DNA of 64,000 nucleotides from Ischnura elegans (taxonomy: Eukaryota; Arthropoda; Insecta; Odonata; Coenagrionidae), in NCBI RefSeq assembly GCF_921293095.1, contig NC_060259.1, positions 4,650,001-4,714,000 of the forward strand. The letters are read 5' to 3'. The stretch's first letter is position 1, and each line of letters opens with the position of its first letter. Under the pieces are notes generated by a model. It saw only the letters and a list, made by a program, of their open reading frames with translations. It ran no database searches and was not told where the DNA came from. Of this stretch, positions 61,001-64,000 are shown piece after piece. The position numbers and the translations under genes were made by a program.

Positions 61001-62954
61001 CACACCATTGTCGTCTCCGAAGTGAGTAATCAGGCCAAATAAATACAGTTTAACTCAATTGTTAATTTGGAACAACCAAGAACTCGATATCTGAAATATT
61101 TGACAGTTTTTTCTTTCTTCAGCATACATAAGCAACAGCCTTATTTCAAGAAAATCATCCTAAATTAAATATTTTCATAGGTCTGGTTGTACAACCCATT
61201 TTCACCATTTGGGCCAGTTGTCGAGCCTAAAGGGTCGAATAAACCATTCTTGCCAGATAATCCATTCAATTTACTATCAAACGGCCAGTTTCTCCATGCA
61301 CCGTGGATCACTACTGTCACTGAACATGAGGGCCTCTATCCAGCAGCAGGTAAGCTATACCTTCAGTGCAATGACTAATAATTTATAATTTAACATGTGT
61401 CAATCAATGTACAAAGAATAAAGAACAATATTGGTAATCAAAATAAATTCAAACATTGTTATGAGATACACCTTAATAAAATCAACCGTAACAAATAGAT
61501 TTACTTTATCTCTTTATTTCTGCTAATTGATTGAGATAATTCATGCAACGTTTCTGAAAAAAAACATTAAAAAATCGCAAAAGCTTGATAATAGTATAAA
61601 AAAGATAGGAGCCTAGTATTCAACAAAAATTGCTTCCATCAAATTCAAAGACAATTAAGAGAGAGCAAATGTAAGTTAGCATACCCACATGGACATCTAA
61701 AGGAAACAGATATTTAAGGGTCATCCAAACCCCTTTCGGTCAAGGTATAAAAAAAAGTGAAGTATGAACATGAGATGGGGAGGAAAGTTGCTGTTACGCA
61801 TATTTTTTCCCAACTCTGGCTCTCAATGCTAGGGGCTTTACTTCATTGTATTTGCTGTATAATTCAATTTAATATTTTCACCTTTCTAGACTGGGTGGCA
61901 AATGAGGAGCGAATGGAACACCTTAACAATCGATTTGATGAGTTGGTTCCCAATATTCTTCACTACAATGACACCATTCCTGCAAATCTTATCAAAACTA
62001 CAACACAAAAGATTCGAAACTTTTACTTTGGAAATAATGAAATAGGAATGAATCAAAGAGAAGAAATGATCCAGGTAACAAATTCCTTACAAGGCATGCA
62101 ACCACATCCCATATTTTAGTCTGTAATTATAGGAAAGGCCATCATTTTTATAATGACTGGCTTTTCCACCAACAAGGTAACATGAATATGGTAGGAAGGG
62201 CTTTAGAGTTTCCCTCAAGGTTCAAGGGTTGATCTTCCAATGTTTTGAAGGCATACCTTGCCATTGTCTTCAGGGTGATGCAGATGATGAAGACAATGGC
62301 AGACTATGCCCTAAAAACGCTGGAAAATCTCAACCCTTGGACCTGGAGGGAAACGCAAAAGCTCTTCCTACTACCAGTTCACCTGGATGGCTAGAGATCC
62401 TCAATGAGCTTAAAAGAGCTCCAGTAACTAGGTTTTTTTTATTTTCAGTAACTTTCACCAAATTTCTTTTTAATTATGTCAAACAGAGGCAGTGTTATTA
62501 TAACACCAAGAAGTTTTTCGATTGAAACTCTGGAACTTCACAGAATTAATGGTGAAAAAACCCTAGGTCAATGCACATAACAAGAGATGGAAATTTATTA
62601 TCTTGCCTTCAGTTTCCAATGAATATCCTCCATTCCATATAAATCCTCCAGCAACTTTTGATTAATATACCTTTCCCTCTGTAAAATACTCCGGTAATAG
62701 GGCAGCTTTTTAATAACAACATTGCCAAGTGCTCCACAATATACACAACTCCCACAGTTGTTTTTTTTTATGAATTACTTAATTATTCTAGTGGTGTTCT
62801 CTGTTGCAGATGTGCTCAGATAGATTATTCCTATATGCTTCATCCAAAGCAGCAAAGCTACACTCAAAGTTTGCACCTGTCTACAAATATGAATTTTCAT
62901 ATAGAGGCACTTACAGCATTACAGAAGCCATGATTGGATCTGATGAATACCTTG
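42879..62954 (+). CDS. Secreted carboxylesterase (type-B, arthropod JHE/venom-esterase-like), 3' end outside window
   Basis: Eight exons with consistent phases encode 464 codons: 42879-43088, 48452-48601, 50017-50170, 51790-51975, 52044-52237, 61181-61349, 61890-62074 and 62810-62954. The protein starts with a hydrophobic signal peptide and has the carboxylesterase hallmarks in order: [26 protein letters not shown], oxyanion hole [18 protein letters not shown], nucleophile elbow [20 protein letters not shown], and the acidic catalytic region [10 protein letters not shown]. About 100 residues including the catalytic histidine are missing beyond 64 kb. It should hydrolyse carboxylic esters outside the cell. 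Leucine precedes the serine where juvenile-hormone esterase has glutamine, so a JHE role is not supported. Introns are up to 8.9 kb and rich in transposons. Confidence 0.9.
45233..45503. mobile_element. 270-bp hairpin MITE inside repeat B
   Basis: Arms of roughly 110 bases mirror each other: GGCATTCGATGAGG with CCATCGAAAGCC, GATTCAATGCATTAT with ATAATGCACTGAATC, and GGTATCCCATATAGCATCAAAT with ATTTGATGCTACATGGGAT. The centre is near 45365. It has no coding capacity. Confidence 0.75.
46593..46810 (+). mobile_element. tRNA-derived SINE
   Basis: The head GCCGGCCTCGGTGGCGGCGG contains an A-box-like motif and a perfect B box GGTTCGAGTCC near 46648. A roughly 110-bp body follows (GTCTCCCCGATCCAGGGC, CCCCGATATAAAATGGCC) and an A-rich AATAAAATAAAAATAAA tail. 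This is the standard Pol III SINE layout. The target duplication is not clear. Confidence 0.8.
47440..47830 (+). repeat. Repeat-B copy
   Basis: It shares ACAACATCT(G/C)TTAGATATCTTCACA, CTTCAATTCTATA and AACATATGCTACCTATG with the copies at 44.5 and 60.4 kb. Confidence 0.6.
48452..48601 (+). CDS. Esterase exon 2
   Basis: Exactly 50 codons between ATTAG| and AAG|GTTAGT, phase 0 at both ends. It encodes [11 protein letters not shown] and the family signature [11 protein letters not shown], with cysteines for the first conserved disulfide. Confidence 0.9.
48602..50016. other. Esterase intron 2
   Basis: It contains an antisense LINE 3' fragment (48764-49230) and otherwise unremarkable AT-rich sequence. 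Confidence 0.5.
48764..49230 (-). pseudogene. LINE C-terminal fragment, antisense in intron 2
   Basis: Two adjacent minus-strand frames read like the post-RT end of a LINE ORF2: [34 protein letters not shown], and after a frame change [13 protein letters not shown] and [20 protein letters not shown]. The RT core is absent, so this is a 5'-truncated, decayed copy. Confidence 0.62.
50017..50170 (+). CDS. Esterase exon 3 (oxyanion hole)
   Basis: It follows CCCTCATACAG| and ends CTGG|GTAAGT; 51 codons plus one base. It encodes [17 protein letters not shown], the oxyanion-hole loop, and [10 protein letters not shown]. Confidence 0.9.
50171..51789. other. Esterase intron 3
   Basis: The first half is a pogo/Tigger-like element starting only 15 bases after the donor; the second half has no recognisable feature. 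Confidence 0.5.
50186..50895. mobile_element. Pogo/Tigger-like 710-bp MITE
   Basis: The left end CAGCACACTCCCGATTATCC (preceded by TA) and the reverse complement of the right end CAGCAAACCCGATCTGATTATCC agree apart from a short gap. Additional GGATAATC/ GATTATCC motifs lie just inside both ends. CAGN...GATTATCCG termini with TA targets are typical of pogo/Tigger elements. The right flank reads TG rather than TA. The centre is GC-rich with open frames on both strands, but no transposase domain. Confidence 0.6.
51790..51975 (+). CDS. Esterase exon 4 (nucleophile serine)
   Basis: From ATTCCAG| to AAGAG|GTATGG, phase 1 to phase 1. It encodes [23 protein letters not shown], and the elbow [17 protein letters not shown] with the catalytic serine. 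Confidence 0.9.
51976..52043. other. Esterase intron 4 (68 bp)
   Basis: A minimal intron, GTATGG to CTCAG; the adjacent codons join in frame as glycine. Confidence 0.8.
52044..52237 (+). CDS. Esterase exon 5
   Basis: It encodes [18 protein letters not shown] and a helical stretch with [13 protein letters not shown] and [14 protein letters not shown], ending at CAG|GTACTC in phase 0. Two cysteines probably form the second conserved disulfide. Confidence 0.9.
53750..56655 (-). pseudogene. LINE retrotransposon ORF (endonuclease + RT), antisense in esterase intron 5
   Basis: From about 56650 the minus strand encodes an AP-endonuclease domain ([39 protein letters not shown]), a linker, then reverse transcriptase ([63 protein letters not shown]) and a C-terminal block ([35 protein letters not shown]). 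In-frame stops lie at 56414, 55634 and 53942; frameshifts lie near 55155 in an A run and just after AYADD near 54535. The catalytic YADD is kept. It resembles RTE-like insect LINEs, but the clade is uncertain. It is relatively young but dead. Confidence 0.85.
56666..60206. mobile_element. Pogo-like element with TA-flanked inverted ends
   Basis: The left end CGGTAGACTCTCGTTAATGCGA (56668) and the reverse complement of the right end CAGTCAACTCTCGCTATTACGA (60204) agree at about 16 of 22 positions and both are flanked by TA. Further ACGAA motifs follow inside each end. ACTCTCGnTAATnCGA termini are familiar from pogo/Tigger elements. No transposase is readable in the 3.5 kb; short frames only. 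A GTGACGTCA...TTCAAGATGG composite lies at 59443-59468. Confidence 0.5.
60310..60590 (-). repeat. Repeat-B copy, reversed
   Basis: It shares, in reverse, the blocks ACATATGCTACCTATGG, TTCACAACATCTAATGA and CATTACAACATCT with the intron-1 repeats near 44.2-44.7 kb and 47.5 kb. Confidence 0.6.
61181..61349 (+). CDS. Esterase exon 6 (acidic catalytic residue)
   Basis: From TTTTCATAG| to GCAG|GTAAGC. It encodes [36 protein letters not shown] and [10 protein letters not shown]; the glutamate before GLYPAA is the expected acidic member of the Ser-Glu-His triad. Confidence 0.9.
61890..62074 (+). CDS. Esterase exon 7
   Basis: From CTTTCTAG| to CAG|GTAACA, entering in phase 1 and leaving in phase 0. 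It encodes [20 protein letters not shown], a lid-side helix, and [10 protein letters not shown]. Confidence 0.88.
62075..62809. other. Esterase intron 7
   Basis: No feature. A frame at 62229-62525 is open but shows no domain and does not fit the esterase phase. Confidence 0.5.
62810..62954 (+). CDS. Esterase exon 8 (last visible)
   Basis: From CTGTTGCAG| to CTTG|GTAAGT. It encodes [31 protein letters not shown] and [10 protein letters not shown], the segment just before the catalytic histidine region, which must lie in the next exon beyond the window. Confidence 0.88.
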
Positions 62955-64000
62955 GTAAGTCAATAAAACCAAATTAATGAGCTCCTTCAAATATATATGG
63001 AAATTCATTTTGATCTAGGCGCACACACTGATAAATCTATCTTTAGTTCTTACAATAGGGTGGTTTACTATTATTTTTTTATTACCTAAATCGAAAGATT
63101 ATTACTCCTTGAGTACGTAATTCACAATCTTAAATTTTTAATGACGTTATCTATTTTTCACGATTAATTGAAAAGTGAAAAATTTCAAGTGTGCAAAAAA
63201 TGCGACGGCTAAGTATGAATGCTGGGAAAAGCCCAAGCAACGTATTTCTGATTCCCGCTGCCACCATGTGAGGTGACCTTGGGGCGAGGCTTTAAGGGCT
63301 GCTACCATGCAGTCTGCTAGCAGGTAGTGCTTGGCTTAAATAAGGATTATTATTACCTTATCAAACAAAGGAAACTTTCCGATCTTAGGCAATTTTTAAA
63401 GGTGATTATTAAGAGATGTTTCCCTGAGCACTCATGCATGCATTGGTAATCTCAGACGATGTAAAACTCTTATCTTCTCATATAGAAACTAGGTCCCTCT
63501 GACGTCATATGGAGTGGCATCGCATGGGTGCCAATCAGACCTTTTTCAAATGAGGCTAAAATTGACTATTAGCATTCATCTAAACTGGGATTTCTACAAC
63601 CAAATATTTTGTATATTATGAATACACTAATGGTGGGTAACGAATCGCAATCAGTGCCTTTCTTTGATGAAGGAACCTACACTATTGACAATTTTAGGCA
63701 GCAAATAGTTAGTACATAAGTATGTACATAAAAAATGTACCCTACAACTGTGGGTGTTTTAAAAAGGCAAAAAAATAATTCTTCCAATACAATGCAGTGA
63801 AAATATAAAATCAAATGAATGCTGAGACTCAGGGAATAATCGAGAGAACAGCCGTATCATGGTCAGGGACATTCAGTGAAAAATTGATGAATTTTTAGCT
63901 TCTGATTACATATTTTATTTTAACTGAGATGGCACACAAAGGAAATTCTTCAAAATGGGGGGAAAATATTTCCATAAATCCTACAAATGCTGGTATATTA
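62955..64000. other. Esterase intron 8 (to window end)
   Basis: It is mostly a copy of dispersed repeat A (63056-63685). No further exon is found before 64000. Confidence 0.5.
63056..63685 (+). repeat. Dispersed repeat A, second long copy
   Basis: It aligns along its length with 33623-34262, with scattered substitutions and short indels, in the same orientation. Here it sits in an esterase intron, in the sense direction. Confidence 0.8.

Larger units (their letters stand above)
52238..61180. other. Esterase intron 5 (8.9 kb), mostly transposons
   Basis: It contains an antisense LINE (53750-56655), a pogo-like element (56668-60204), a repeat-B copy (about 60310-60590) and, at 53285-53370 and 53640-53725, a short direct repeat containing AATTAATCA(C/T)A and AAGCTATGAT. 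The exons on either side join in phase 0, so no exon appears to be missing. Confidence 0.6.

Noticed and set aside
62229..62525. Possible extra esterase exon in intron 7
   Set aside because: Exons 7 and 8 join in phase without it and the peptide has no esterase motif.
42879..62954. Juvenile hormone esterase proper
   Set aside because: JHE has glutamine before the catalytic serine (GQSAG); this protein has leucine.

Overview
The window looks like nuclear DNA of an arthropod, most likely an insect. It is AT-rich, has long introns, carries one host gene (a secreted arthropod-type carboxylesterase split into small exons) and is otherwise crowded with eukaryotic transposons: Polinton/Maverick, Transib, hAT, pogo-like, LINE and SINE. 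The sequence alone does not give a species.

Layout. 1-10.2 kb: a Polinton (Maverick, adintovirus-like) with every gene on the minus strand, in transcription order protein-primed DNA polymerase B, packaging ATPase, two small conserved proteins, integrase, minor capsid, a small glycine-rich/basic protein, major capsid, and an unrecognised ORF that runs off the left edge. Capsid, ATPase and small genes are open, but the polymerase has a frameshift and a premature stop, the minor capsid gene has one in-frame stop, and the integrase has no ATG, so this copy is a recent fossil. Polymerase transcription seems to start from a TATA/initiator promoter with a spliced leader. 10.3-11.7 kb: two tandem arrays (about 116 bp and exactly 146 bp units). 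13.15-15.3 kb: a 1.9 kb fold-back inverted repeat ending in hAT-like sequence. 15.8-24.8 kb: three DNA transposons nested like dolls: a Transib relic with RSS-like ends and a RAG1-like transposase pseudogene, interrupted by an hAT element with a perfect 8-bp duplication, itself interrupted by a 4.7 kb unclassified element. 24.8-42.8 kb: LINE fragments, a 1.2 kb element with 120-bp near-identical inverted ends, dispersed repeats, a tRNA-like Pol III unit and a 52-bp perfect palindrome.

42.9-63 kb: the plus-strand carboxylesterase gene, eight exons visible (464 codons), with oxyanion-hole, nucleophile and acidic catalytic motifs; the exon(s) with the catalytic histidine lie beyond the right edge. 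Its introns hold a SINE, MITE-like hairpins, a LINE 3' fragment, an antisense 2.9 kb LINE and two pogo/Tigger-like elements.

How things work together: the Polinton genes form one replication, integration and packaging module; the nested elements record successive insertions; the esterase is the only likely functional host gene.
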